Of a stretch of 64,000 bases of DNA, positions 53,260 to 62,110 are shown in pieces. Source of the DNA: Ancylomarina sp. 16SWW S1-10-2 (GTDB lineage Bacteria; Bacteroidota; Bacteroidia; Bacteroidales; Marinifilaceae); assembly GCF_009669305.1 (NCBI RefSeq), contig NZ_SADB01000004.1, positions 1 through 64,000 on the forward strand, given 5' to 3'. The first letter of the stretch is position 1. The number at the start of each line of letters is the position of its first letter. A program made the position numbers and the translations under genes. A model generated the notes under the pieces. It was not told the DNA's origin. It made no database searches and worked only from the letters and a program-made list of their open reading frames with translations.

Positions 53260-54118
53260 GTTACTTTCAGTTTAAGGTTTAATTATATTTATTAATAATT
53301 TGAATACTTGCTGAGCCTAGGTCATCTTTTCCTCTTCTACAATTATAAGACAGCAAACTTTCATTTACCCCTATGAAAAAAATAAATTTATAATTTCAGA
53401 TGAAATATGTTAGTCGATATTGGTCTTTACCTGTCATTACACCAATGGGTTAAGCTGTAGTTTGCAGCTGGTCGATTGTGTGGGATGTGTTGTTATGGAG
53501 AAAGAATGTTGCTAAGATGAGGTGTTGTAAGTCGTTAAAAACATCAGGTAGGACGTGTTGTTTCTTACTATATGTTGGCTAAGCATATGCCAGATTTTGA
53601 AGTTTTAATCAACACGGTGTTCTATTTAAAGGGTGCAAAAGGATTTGATAAAACGATGTAAAATAGCTTGTTCATTTGAGTTTTTATTTCCTTGGTACGA
53701 GCCTTATACTTTTGGGTGTTTTTATTATTTGATGATTACAATAGGTGTAAAGTATATTCGTGATTTCATTTTTATCAACGGGAGGACTTATGTCGATTAA
53801 ACAAAACATGAGATAACATGTGTTTACTAATTATCGTTTCTGCGATTAACTAATTTTCTGCCGTAGAAGTAAGGCAAAGGTGTATCTATCGTAATTTTAT
53901 TATTGGCTCTTCAAGTTTTTATGTCTTTGCATTCGAATCCTGAGGGATTCATCTTAGTTCAATTTGATATGAACTGAGGAGGGGAAATGTGATTAACAAA
54001 ATAATGAGCAGATCTTTATCTTGATTATAATTAAGTCTAGCTATTTCCCTTCTAAATTTCTCTTTGCTAGGTATAATTAGCATCTTTGCAGTTCATTGAT
54101 ACAGATTAAGTAAAAGAT
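53260..54118. other. Long intergenic region without recognisable genes
   Basis: About 860 bases between divergent genes. No reading frame over about 60 codons looks protein-like. Two Shine-Dalgarno-like sites precede only very short frames (GGGAGGACTT then an ATG at about 53789 with eight codons; GAGGAGGGGAA then ATG-TGA near 53988). It may be a decayed gene or regulatory space; I see no tRNA or structured RNA. Confidence 0.4.
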
Positions 54119-54757
54119 ATGTTTTTAAAGAAACTCGACGAACAGCTTACAATTGCCCTTGAACAAGAGGGGTTTGAAAAGCCAACACCTATACAAAAAA
54201 AGTCAATTGGTAGAATGAAAAGTGGGCATGATTGCCTGTTTATCGCTCCTGAGCAATCGGGTAAAACCACTGCCATTGTTATTACCGTTATTCAGCAGTT
54301 AAAAGAAGCTTTTGAGGATGTTCCTAGAGCTTTAATCGTTGTGGAAGATAGAGCGAAAGCGGAGGCTATGAAAGCGCAATTCGATATTCTAACAGAGGAT
54401 ACGGGCTTACGCGTAACAGCTGTGTTTCAAGGTGAGCATATGCTTAAGCAACGCGATAGAGTTTATGCAGGTTGCGATGTGTTAATTGGGCCAGCTAAAT
54501 TCTTAAATGAGCTCTATTCCAACTCGGGAATGAATTTGAATGGTCTTAAAATGTATATTATCGACGATGGATACGATGTGTTTAAGCACGAAATTACATC
54601 TCAGATAGATCGTTTAACAACGAGTACGCCCGAAACTCAGCGCATTGTATTCACCACGAAGATGAATGTGAGAATAAACGACTATGTGGAATATTATATG
54701 ATAGCACCAGAGGTTGTGGAAATCAAAGAAGAGCCTAGCGAAGAAGAAGTTCAGTAA
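54119..54757 (+). CDS. RecA1-only DEAD-box helicase relative with degenerate motifs
   Basis: A 212-residue protein covering just the first helicase domain. The Q motif is intact (GFEKPTPIQ, about 18-26) and motif I has APEQSGKT (43-50, the SGKT core kept). Motif II, normally DEAD, is D149-D150-G151-Y152 (IIDDGYD), and motif III, normally SAT, is TTK (about 178-180). No second RecA domain exists before the stop; the gene ends with an acidic tail (EIKEEPSEEEVQ). DEAD-box unwinding needs both domains, so this is more likely an RNA- or ATP-binding accessory factor than an active helicase. The frame is clean with a normal terminator, so it does not look like recent decay. Confidence 0.8.
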   Translation: MFLKKLDEQLTIALEQEGFEKPTPIQKKSIGRMKSGHDCLFIAPEQSGKTTAIVITVIQQLKEAFEDVPRALIVVEDRAKAEAMKAQFDILTEDTGLRVTAVFQGEHMLKQRDRVYAGCDVLIGPAKFLNELYSNSGMNLNGLKMYIIDDGYDVFKHEITSQIDRLTTSTPETQRIVFTTKMNVRINDYVEYYMIAPEVVEIKEEPSEEEVQ

Positions 54758-54783
54758 GAAAAACAAAATTGTCTGTAAATATA

Positions 54784-54820
54784 AAAGCCATCGTTCTATA
54801 AAGAATGATGGCTTTCTGTT
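54784..54820. terminator. Terminator between the DEAD-like gene and the KamA-like gene
   Basis: AAAGCCATCGTTC pairs with GAATGATGGCTTT across 54784-54815 (one G-T position), with TCTGTTTTATTTG after and A-rich sequence before; it can serve both convergent genes. Confidence 0.8.
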
Positions 54821-54838
54821 TTATTTGTTTTGAGATTT

Positions 54839-56113
54839 TTAGTCTTCGAACATAAATTTGTCTGTAAAAGCAGGTTCCAGATCGCTTATCCAAAGTGCTT
54901 TGTCATTGTATTTAGCAAAGAAGGGTTTCCCAACCCATTTAGAATTTCTTCCTTGTAAGAAGTTAAGAGCGAATTGTTTTTCACCATTAATTTCGGTGAC
55001 ACCCAGAACTTGAATCTTACCCGGATCTGAAGACATAACCGGTCCTCGTACTGTACGACAAATACCACTTACTTGAGTGTATGCATCGCGGAAAATATTC
55101 CATGCTTCTTCTACAGTTACTCCAAAGTATTGTTGTGCACCTGTTTCACGAGCCATAAACATATAGTAAGGAATCATACCCATGTCCACTTGCTTACGCC
55201 ACATGTTTGCCCACATATCGGCATCATCATTCAAGTGTTTAAGTAATGGCGATTGAGTTCTAATAACGGCACCTGTTTCGCGAATAGCCTTAGTTGCTAG
55301 AGCAACTGCTGCTGTTTTCAATTCACTAATATGATTAAAGTGAGCCATGAAAGATAGACTAAGTCCAGCATCGGTAATCGATCTAAACACATCAAGAAGC
55401 TCTTGAGAGTCATCATCTTTTGTATATCGGTATGGCCAATAAGTTAAGGTTTTCGAACCAATTCTAATGGTTTTAAGATTTGGGATATCAGCCTCTAGTA
55501 CCGCGTCGATGTATGCTTTAAAAACCTTCGTTTTCATTATCATCGGATCACCACCAGTGAATAAAAGGTCAGTAATTTCATCATGCTTTTGTAAATAAGC
55601 AATTACAGGCTCAATTTCCTTCATAGCGAATTTTAAATCGCCCATATTAGTAAATTGTGGCCATCTAAAACAGAAAGTACAGTAGGCATGGCAAGTTTGT
55701 CCTTGTGTAGGAAAGAACAACATGGTTTCTCTGTATTTGTGCTGAGCACCCATCAACTTTTCGCCATTAATCTCAGGTACATTATTTGCTTGTCCCGATG
55801 GATTAGGGTTAAGGGTTAATCTAATTTCGTTTGATAGTTTTGTAATTTCTTTTGGTGGAGCTTTAGCATGAATTAGCTGTGCCATTCTATCGAAATGTTT
55901 TGTCGAAAGCATGCCTTTCTGAGGAAAGGTTAAACGAAAAATAGAGTCTTCGCTGAAATTATCCCAATCGATCAATTCATCAATTACGTAGTTGTTTACC
56001 TTAAAAGGGAAAATCTCCCCTAAAACCTCAATGTCAAATATCTGCGTAGCACTCAGCTTTTGAATTTGAGGGATATTTTTAAAGTTTTTTTGTGTATAAA
56101 CTTTATATTTCAT
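54839..56113 (-). CDS. KamA-family radical SAM aminomutase-like protein
   Basis: A 424-residue relative of lysine 2,3-aminomutase. The radical SAM cysteines are C141, C145 and C148 (GQTCHAYCTFCFRW). LLFTGGDPMIMKTKVFKAYIDAVLEAD and IRIGSKTLTYWPYR are the KamA-type barrel strands. The PLP region is altered: instead of APGGGGK it reads SSDPGKIQVLG (about 370-380), keeping a lysine after Pro-Gly. The zinc-binding CxxC tail of KamA is absent. It may act on another amino acid, as do glutamate or arginine 2,3-aminomutases. The ATG at 56113 is the only ATG at the start. It is not linked to the lysine operon. Confidence 0.8.
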   Translation of the reverse strand: MKYKVYTQKNFKNIPQIQKLSATQIFDIEVLGEIFPFKVNNYVIDELIDWDNFSEDSIFRLTFPQKGMLSTKHFDRMAQLIHAKAPPKEITKLSNEIRLTLNPNPSGQANNVPEINGEKLMGAQHKYRETMLFFPTQGQTCHAYCTFCFRWPQFTNMGDLKFAMKEIEPVIAYLQKHDEITDLLFTGGDPMIMKTKVFKAYIDAVLEADIPNLKTIRIGSKTLTYWPYRYTKDDDSQELLDVFRSITDAGLSLSFMAHFNHISELKTAAVALATKAIRETGAVIRTQSPLLKHLNDDADMWANMWRKQVDMGMIPYYMFMARETGAQQYFGVTVEEAWNIFRDAYTQVSGICRTVRGPVMSSDPGKIQVLGVTEINGEKQFALNFLQGRNSKWVGKPFFAKYNDKALWISDLEPAFTDKFMFED

Positions 56114-56761
56114 CAAAAAAAATATGTTTTTAGGTGTAAGTGTATTTGTGTTAATCAGAAGTTACTCATTTTTAAATGAATAATAGAATTCGTTTGTTGT
56201 GAGACATCTCGCAACAAACAAGTTATACTAAGGCAAAGAAGGTTTCATCTCAAAAAAATAAAGTAAAATCTCTCTGTCTCCAAAATCATTTTTTGAAAAC
56301 TATTTTAAAAAGTTACTAGTGAAAAATTATAGCGAAGACTAAATAGGTCCTATGCTATTTGAATGAATACTTTTAAATAAGATTCCGTTATACTAAACGG
56401 AAATAGGGTTATTTCCTTTTAAAAACTTTAATAAATATGAATAAGGAAGATGATAATCCCGTGAGTTAATTTTTAACTGCCGCGAAAATACATTATTTGT
56501 AAGCTTTAAACAAATATCGCAGTGAGCTTTACACTAAAAATAAAGACTTTTTTCTCTTTTAATATATTGCATGGGAGCCCGATAAAGATTACTTTTGCTG
56601 AAAATCAGGAATTCAGCCTGTTTCAATTTGTTTGATTCACGTTGTATTTTTGGTATTTATAATAGCAAAATTTTATTAAAGTATTGATGAATAGCTTTAT
56701 TCATTAAAACTGATTCCATCATATTTTTAGATTAAAATCTGATAATTCATATTAAAAATTC
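56114..56761 (+). promoter_or_regulatory. Divergent intergenic region with a well-formed promoter for the U32 gene
   Basis: TACTTTTG at 56590-56597 matches TAnnTTTG and a TTG lies at 56567-56569, 20 bases upstream, the spacing expected of Bacteroidota promoters. The leader would be about 160 bases. The remaining sequence is AT-rich and holds nothing I can name. Confidence 0.55.
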
Positions 56762-58027
56762 ATGAAGCGTACAGATATAGAATTAATGGCACCCGTTGGA
56801 TCATATGAATCCTTAATGGCTGCTATCCAAGGAGGAGCAAATTCCATTTATTTTGGTATTGAGCAGTTGAATATGCGAGCTCGATCGTCGAATAACTTCA
56901 CTAAAGATGATCTTCGTGAGATCGTTAAGATATGTAAAGAGAATGGTTTGAAGACATACCTAACTGTGAACACCGTTTTGTATGATAATGAGATGAGTTT
57001 ATTGCATGAAGTTATCGATTCAGCTAAGGAGAACGGTGTAACAGCTATTATTGCTGCTGATGTATCTGCAATTCTTTATGCGCGTTCTGTCGGTGTTGAG
57101 GTGCATATTTCAACGCAATGTAATATTACCAATGTTGAGGCCGTTAAATTTTATTCTCAGTTTGCCGATGTTGTTGTATTGGCTCGTGAGTTGAATTTAG
57201 ATCAGGTAGCTAATATTTATCATCAAATTGTTGAGCAAGATATTCGTGGCCCTAAGGGAGAATTAGTTCAGATTGAGATGTTTGCTCATGGTGCTTTATG
57301 TATGGCTATTTCAGGAAAATGTTACTTGAGTCTTCATGAGAAATCATCATCTGCAAATCGAGGTGCTTGCATGCAAACTTGCCGAAGAGCTTATACGGTT
57401 ACAGAGAAAGAATCGGGTAACGAATTAGAAATCGATAACCAGTATATTATGTCACCAAAAGACTTGTGTACAATTGGTTTTGTAAATAAATTGATAGATG
57501 CTGGAGTTCGTGTGCTTAAGTTTGAAGGCCGAGCTCGCTCTCCAGAATATGTAAAAACGGTATTGAATTGTTATAGCGAAGCTGTTGATGCCTATTTAGA
57601 TGGTAGCTATGGTGAAACAAAAATAGCGGAATGGAAAGAAGAACTAGCTACTGTTTTTAATCGAGGTTTTTGGGATGGTTACTATATGGGACAAAAGCTA
57701 GGTGAGTGGAGTTCGGAATATGGTAATCGCGCTACTACGCGTAAAATGTTGATTGGAAAAGGAACTAACTATTTTAACAAGATTAAAGTTGCTGAGTTCT
57801 TATTAGAGTCGCAGGAGTTGAGCGTTGGTGATAAAATCATGATAACAGGACCTACAACAGGTGTTGTTGAGACAACTATAGAGGAAATACGTGTTGACTT
57901 AAAATCGGTTGAAAAGGCTGTAAAAGGAGATAGTTTTTCCATTGCTCTTGACACTCAAATACGTCGATCAGACAAATTATATAAGATCGTTGAGGTAAAT
58001 GATGATTTACTTCAGCAAAAAAGTTAA
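56762..58027 (+). CDS. Peptidase U32 family protein (YegQ/TrhP-like)
   Basis: A 421-residue U32-family protein. It opens with ELMAPVGSYESLMAAIQGGANSIYFG, and has the cysteine cluster of the family in ALCMAISGKCYLS (about 179-191) and SANRGACMQTCRRAY (about 197-211), then YIMSPKDLCTIGFV and LKFEGRARSPEYVKTV. A C-terminal small beta domain follows (about 340-415). Members such as TrhP/YegQ take part in 5-hydroxylation of wobble uridine in tRNA with prephenate-derived chemistry; older names call them collagenase-like proteases. The tRNA role is inferred from the family. A thioredoxin-like gene follows after 30 bases. Confidence 0.85.
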   Translation: MKRTDIELMAPVGSYESLMAAIQGGANSIYFGIEQLNMRARSSNNFTKDDLREIVKICKENGLKTYLTVNTVLYDNEMSLLHEVIDSAKENGVTAIIAADVSAILYARSVGVEVHISTQCNITNVEAVKFYSQFADVVVLARELNLDQVANIYHQIVEQDIRGPKGELVQIEMFAHGALCMAISGKCYLSLHEKSSSANRGACMQTCRRAYTVTEKESGNELEIDNQYIMSPKDLCTIGFVNKLIDAGVRVLKFEGRARSPEYVKTVLNCYSEAVDAYLDGSYGETKIAEWKEELATVFNRGFWDGYYMGQKLGEWSSEYGNRATTRKMLIGKGTNYFNKIKVAEFLLESQELSVGDKIMITGPTTGVVETTIEEIRVDLKSVEKAVKGDSFSIALDTQIRRSDKLYKIVEVNDDLLQQKS

Positions 58028-58057
58028 TCGACTTGTAAATTAATAAAGATTTGACGA

Positions 58058-58570
58058 ATGAAAAGATTAACATTATTATTAATATTGGGCTTAGTTTTAT
58101 CAACTAGTTTGTGGGCTGTTGAGAATGATGGTGATAAAACAAAAAAAGGACAAACCGCACCTGACTTTAGTGTAATGACCTTGGATGGTGAGCAATTTAA
58201 GCTCTCCGACATGAAAGGGAAAGTTGTACTAGTCAACTTTTTTGCCACTTGGTGTGGACCTTGCATGAAAGAACTGCCTGAGTTGGAAAAACAAATTTGG
58301 CCTCGTTTTAAGGATAAGAATTTTAAACAGATTTCCATTGGACGTGAGCATTCTGTTTCTGAGTTGAAGAAATTTCAATCAACTAAGAAGTTTTCTTTCC
58401 CGATCGCTGCAGATCCTAAACGTGAAATATATTCGAAGTATGCAGAAAAGTTTATACCTCGGAATTACATTATCAATAAAGAAGGAAAAATTATTTTTCA
58501 GGCAAAAGGCTTTTCACAAAAAGAGCTAAATGAGATGATGAAAATCATAGAAAAAGCCTTGAAGGAATAG
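58058..58570 (+). CDS. Exported TlpA/ResA-like thioredoxin
   Basis: A 170-residue protein with a signal peptide (about 1-20, LTLLLILGLVLSTSLWA) and an AhpC/TSA-thioredoxin fold. The redox motif is WCGPC with C66 and C69 (FFATWCGPCMKELPELEKQIW). The preceding GQTAPDFSVMTLDGEQFKLSDMKGKVVLVNF and later IPRNYIINKEGKI are standard. It should reduce or oxidise thiols in the periplasm, for example in cytochrome maturation or repair. It lies 30 bases after the U32 gene and 30 before DUF2797, forming a three-gene unit. Confidence 0.9.
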   Translation: MKRLTLLLILGLVLSTSLWAVENDGDKTKKGQTAPDFSVMTLDGEQFKLSDMKGKVVLVNFFATWCGPCMKELPELEKQIWPRFKDKNFKQISIGREHSVSELKKFQSTKKFSFPIAADPKREIYSKYAEKFIPRNYIINKEGKIIFQAKGFSQKELNEMMKIIEKALKE

Positions 58571-58602
58571 ATAGATAGAAACGTGTTTAACACAAGGAAA
58601 TG

Positions 58603-59403
58603 ATGCTATATAAAGGGAATTTATTTAAAATGCGAACCCAACTTAAGGATGTGATTACCTATGAACTTCCTATTGGTGACGATTTAGTTGATATGAATAA
58701 GCTAATTGGCAAAAAGCTGACTTGGACTTATCAGCATCAAATTAATTGTGTGCATTGTGGTAAAAAGACCAAAACATCATTTTTTCAAGGGTATTGTTAC
58801 AAATGCTTTAAAAGTTTGCCACAGACTGATAGCAGTATTGTGAATCCTGAGTTAGATGAGTCTTACTTGGGCATTTCTCGTGATATGGAGTGGGCTAAAG
58901 AGAATTCACTAAAACCGCACTACGTTTATTTGGCTTTTTCGAGCAATTTAAAGGTTGGTGTAACCCGCGAATCGCAAATACCAACACGATGGATCGATCA
59001 GGGAGCTGTTCGTGCCATAAAGCTTGCAAAAACACCTAATCGTCATATTGCTGGTATTATTGAGGTGGCTTTGAAAGAACATTTTGCTGATAAAACAAAT
59101 TGGAGAGCCATGCTCAAGAACGAAGGTGAAGCGAATGTTGATTTAAAAGTTGAGAAAGAAAAAGCAGCAGCACTACTTCATCCTGAATTACAACAGTATG
59201 TGTGTGATGAAGAAGAGGTTTATGAACTTAATTATCCTGTGCAGAAATATCCTACAAAAATAAATAGTCTTAGTTTTGACAAAATAGAGACTTATGAAGG
59301 AGAATTGAAGGGAATTAAAGGGCAATATCTGATTTTTGATGATGGAAAAGTGATGAATATTCGAAAACACAATGGATACTTTGTTGAATTGAAAGTAGAT
59401 TAA
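58603..59403 (+). CDS. DUF2797 family protein
   Basis: A 266-residue protein. It has a zinc-ribbon-like segment INCVHCGKKTKTSFFQGYCYKCF (about 46-68) with four cysteines, then HYVYLAFSSNLKVGVTRESQIPTRWIDQGAVRAI (about 105-138), the diagnostic DUF2797 core with a GIY-YIG-nuclease-like look. The biochemical role is unknown. Two ATGs lie in tandem (58600 and 58603); AAGGA sits too close to the first, so the second is preferred. It ends the U32-tlpA unit. Confidence 0.82.
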   Translation: MLYKGNLFKMRTQLKDVITYELPIGDDLVDMNKLIGKKLTWTYQHQINCVHCGKKTKTSFFQGYCYKCFKSLPQTDSSIVNPELDESYLGISRDMEWAKENSLKPHYVYLAFSSNLKVGVTRESQIPTRWIDQGAVRAIKLAKTPNRHIAGIIEVALKEHFADKTNWRAMLKNEGEANVDLKVEKEKAAALLHPELQQYVCDEEEVYELNYPVQKYPTKINSLSFDKIETYEGELKGIKGQYLIFDDGKVMNIRKHNGYFVELKVD

Positions 59404-59447
59404 GTAAAAATCTAAAAAATTGAAGGTAAAAAGAACAAATTTCTTAA

Positions 59448-59455
59448 TATCTTTG
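59448..59455 (+). promoter_or_regulatory. Candidate -7 box upstream of ilvE
   Basis: TATCTTTG fits TAnnTTTG, 74 bases before the ilvE ATG. The nearest TTG (59420-59422) is 25 bases upstream, somewhat far for a -33 element. Confidence 0.4.
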
Positions 59456-59528
59456 TTTGTTAATATTTTAATAAAACACAATCAAACACAATAAATATCC
59501 TTTACTAATCGTAAAATTCTGAAGTAAA

Positions 59529-60545
59529 ATGGAAAATATAAACTGGAAAGAATTTGGTTTTGGTTATACTAAAACCGATTACAATGTACGTTGTAACTAT
59601 CGTGATGGAAAATGGGGCGAATTAGAAACTTCTTCATCAGATCAAGTAAATGTGCATATTGCTGCAACAGGTTTACATTATGGACAACAAGCATTTGAAG
59701 GTTTAAAAGCATTCAAAGGTCCTGATGGGAAAGTTAGAGTATTCCGTATAGAAGAGAATGCGAAACGTCTTCAGAGTTCATCTCATGGTATCATGATGGC
59801 TGAAATGCCTATTGAATTGTTTGAAGAAGCTGTAATTAAAGCAATCAAACTGAATGAAAGATGGATTCCTCCATATGAATCAGGTGCTTCTCTTTATATT
59901 CGTCCAGTTCTTTTTGGTAATGGACCTCAAGTAGGTGTAAATCCAGCTCCAGAATACACATTTGCTGTATTCGTAATGCCTGTTGGACCTTATTTTAAAG
60001 AAGGTTTTAAACCAACTGATTATGTGATTTATCGCGAATACGATCGTGCTGCTCCACAGGGAACAGGTACAATTAAAGTTGGTGGTAATTATGCTTCATC
60101 TTTAAGAGGAGGTTCTCGTGCTCACGAGGAAGGATATTCTGCTGTACTTTTCTTAGATGCTAAGGAGAAAAAATATATTGACGAGTGTGGACCTGCTAAC
60201 TTCTTCGGAATTAAAGGCAATACTTATGTGACTCCAAAATCAAACTCAATTTTACCTTCTATTACAAACAAAAGTTTGTGTCAGATTGCTGAAGATATGG
60301 GAATGACTGTTGAGCGTAGAAAAGTTACCGTTGAGGAATTAGCTGATTTTACTGAAGCTGGTGCTTGTGGTACTGCTGCTGTTATTTCTCCAATTCGTAA
60401 GATTGTTGATGCTGATAAAAATGTTGATTACGTTTATGGTGATGAGGCTGGTAAAACAAGTTTCAAATTGTACGAAACGCTTCGTGGTATTCAGTACGGA
60501 ACAGTTGAAGATAAATATAATTGGAATACAATTATTGAATTTTAA
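59529..60545 (+). CDS. ilvE: Branched-chain amino acid aminotransferase
   Basis: A 338-residue fold-type IV PLP enzyme that interconverts leucine, isoleucine and valine with their 2-keto acids. The N-terminal FGFGYTKTDYNVRCNYRDGKW marks the longer class II-like form. Other blocks are LHYGQQAFEGLKAFKGPDGKVRVFR (about 50-75), SLYIRPVLFGNGPQVGVNPA, the PLP lysine in GTIKVGGNYASSLR (about 184) and YIDECGPANFFGIK. TEAGACGTAAVISPI binds the cofactor phosphate. It has its own terminator. Confidence 0.95.
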   Translation: MENINWKEFGFGYTKTDYNVRCNYRDGKWGELETSSSDQVNVHIAATGLHYGQQAFEGLKAFKGPDGKVRVFRIEENAKRLQSSSHGIMMAEMPIELFEEAVIKAIKLNERWIPPYESGASLYIRPVLFGNGPQVGVNPAPEYTFAVFVMPVGPYFKEGFKPTDYVIYREYDRAAPQGTGTIKVGGNYASSLRGGSRAHEEGYSAVLFLDAKEKKYIDECGPANFFGIKGNTYVTPKSNSILPSITNKSLCQIAEDMGMTVERRKVTVEELADFTEAGACGTAAVISPIRKIVDADKNVDYVYGDEAGKTSFKLYETLRGIQYGTVEDKYNWNTIIEF

Positions 60546-60564
60546 TTCGACAGAGATATAAAAT

Positions 60565-60600
60565 AAAAGCGAGCGTTCATTTTAACGCTCGCTTTTCTGT
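60565..60600. terminator. Terminator after ilvE
   Basis: AAAAGCGAGCGTT (60565-60577) pairs perfectly with AACGCTCGCTTTT (60584-60596); it may also serve the opposing YihY gene. Confidence 0.92.
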
Positions 60601-60710
60601 TTTATGATGTCTTGTCTTTATATTCTCTTAAATTATTTAAGGCTCAGTTGTTCCTATTTAAATATGGATTCGTTCCATTTTGATCTGATCTTTAATAGTC
60701 GAACAAATGA

Positions 60711-62060
60711 TCAATCCATTTCAATATCTTTTAAAAGCACATTGCCACTTTGTTGTTTAAAATTTATTTTATACTCATCTATTAGGTGAGTTAAAGTGTC
60801 AAAAACCTTGTCTTTTTTTATAGGTATTTCATCTGAGCCATAATCTTCTAGAGAATTGATTACTTTATTTAAGCTCATATCTGAAATGTCGAAGGCTGGC
60901 GCATAGGCCATTTCTTTTTCTCTATCTGTTGTTAATTCAGATAACAATCCACAGTTTACTAGGTTGAATACGATTTCTCTTGTCAGGCGAATGGGTATTT
61001 TTAATTTATGAGAAATTTCTTGAGAACAGAACGGACGTTTGTTTTCTGCAAAATTACGAACAATCTTATGTATAATCATTAAGCTGATTAATCTTCTGAA
61101 GCTATATGATATATGTGTTGATTCAGATTCGAATTCATAACTTTCAACATTTTGTTCAGCAAATGAAATTTCGGCACCAAATAACACAACAAGCCAACTG
61201 AGTTGTAGCCACATTAAAAATAGTGGGAGAGCAGCAAAGCTACCATAAATGGCATTGTATGATGTTACATGCGATTGAAATTCGATATAAGCAATTTGTA
61301 AGAGTTGGTAAATGGTACCAGCTACTATTCCTGCTAATACGGCCGATTTAAACTTCACACGTGTATTAGGCATAAAAGCGTATATACCCGTAAAGAGAAC
61401 CCAAACCAAGAAGTAAGGAATAAGATTGATAAGGAAAAAAATAAAAGGGCCTACAGCCTCTAATAAGGTGTTCCCAACGATTAAATTACTCACCATAGAC
61501 TTGATGACAACTGTTGCTGCACTAGAACCAATAAGAAGTATGGGGCCAAATATCATTATTGAGGTATAGTCTGAAAATTTACGTCCCCAGGTTCGACTTT
61601 TATTAATTTGCCAAACATCATTAAAAGCTTCCTCAATATTGCTAAGAACTTTAATAACAGACCAAAATAAAATAGCAAAACCAAATCCTGCAATTAATGT
61701 ACCTTTGGTATTTTCAAGCATCTTATTGGCAAAACCAATCAGCCAAGAAAGAACTTCTTCTTGGCCAGATAGACTCTTGGTTAACTCTTCTTCAAGGAGA
61801 TGTTCCATGCCAAAGCCTTTGGCAATTCCAAAAAACATGGCAAGAACAGGAACAACTGACAGCAAAGAATAAAAGGTAAGTGCCGAAGCTCTTAATTGAC
61901 ATTTATCTTCGTAAAAGCCTTTTATTGCTAAAAGATAGATTCTCAGTTGTCTCATCAAAAAATAACGAGAACCTGATAAATCTTTTAAGCGCATACTCCA
62001 AACTCCCTGACTAAGGAAATCCATGAGTTGGTTGAGCTGGTCTTTTAATTTGTTGATCAT
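60711..62060 (-). CDS. YihY/BrkB family membrane protein
   Basis: A 449-residue protein. The family core, FYEDKCQLRASALTFYSLLSVVPVLAMFFGIAKGFGM (about 49-85), is followed by five further hydrophobic segments up to about residue 300, including FSDYTSIMIFGPILLIGSS, PYFLVWVLFTGIYAFMPNTRVKFKSAVLAGIVAGT and SYNAIYGSFAALPLFLMWLQLSWLVVLFGAE. An extra cytoplasmic C-terminal region of about 140 residues resembles a winged helix (CSQEISHKLKIPIRLTREIVFNLVNCGLLSE), common in Bacteroidota versions. Its transport or envelope role is unresolved; it is not an RNase BN. hemN lies 50 bases upstream on the same strand. Confidence 0.88.
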   Translation of the reverse strand: MINKLKDQLNQLMDFLSQGVWSMRLKDLSGSRYFLMRQLRIYLLAIKGFYEDKCQLRASALTFYSLLSVVPVLAMFFGIAKGFGMEHLLEEELTKSLSGQEEVLSWLIGFANKMLENTKGTLIAGFGFAILFWSVIKVLSNIEEAFNDVWQINKSRTWGRKFSDYTSIMIFGPILLIGSSAATVVIKSMVSNLIVGNTLLEAVGPFIFFLINLIPYFLVWVLFTGIYAFMPNTRVKFKSAVLAGIVAGTIYQLLQIAYIEFQSHVTSYNAIYGSFAALPLFLMWLQLSWLVVLFGAEISFAEQNVESYEFESESTHISYSFRRLISLMIIHKIVRNFAENKRPFCSQEISHKLKIPIRLTREIVFNLVNCGLLSELTTDREKEMAYAPAFDISDMSLNKVINSLEDYGSDEIPIKKDKVFDTLTHLIDEYKINFKQQSGNVLLKDIEMD

Positions 62061-62110
62061 TCGGTAATGTTTAATATAACAAGATTCGTGTGCTATGTAA
62101 AGCTACAAAA

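Noticed and set aside
53789..53815. Shine-Dalgarno-like GGGAGG before a short ATG frame
   Set aside because: The frame is only eight codons and no leader-peptide logic (repeated codons, downstream terminator) is visible.
53260..54118. tRNA or other structured RNA in the long gap
   Set aside because: No T-loop, acceptor stem pairing or CCA end was found; ATTCGAATCC at 53931-53940 is not framed by a stem.
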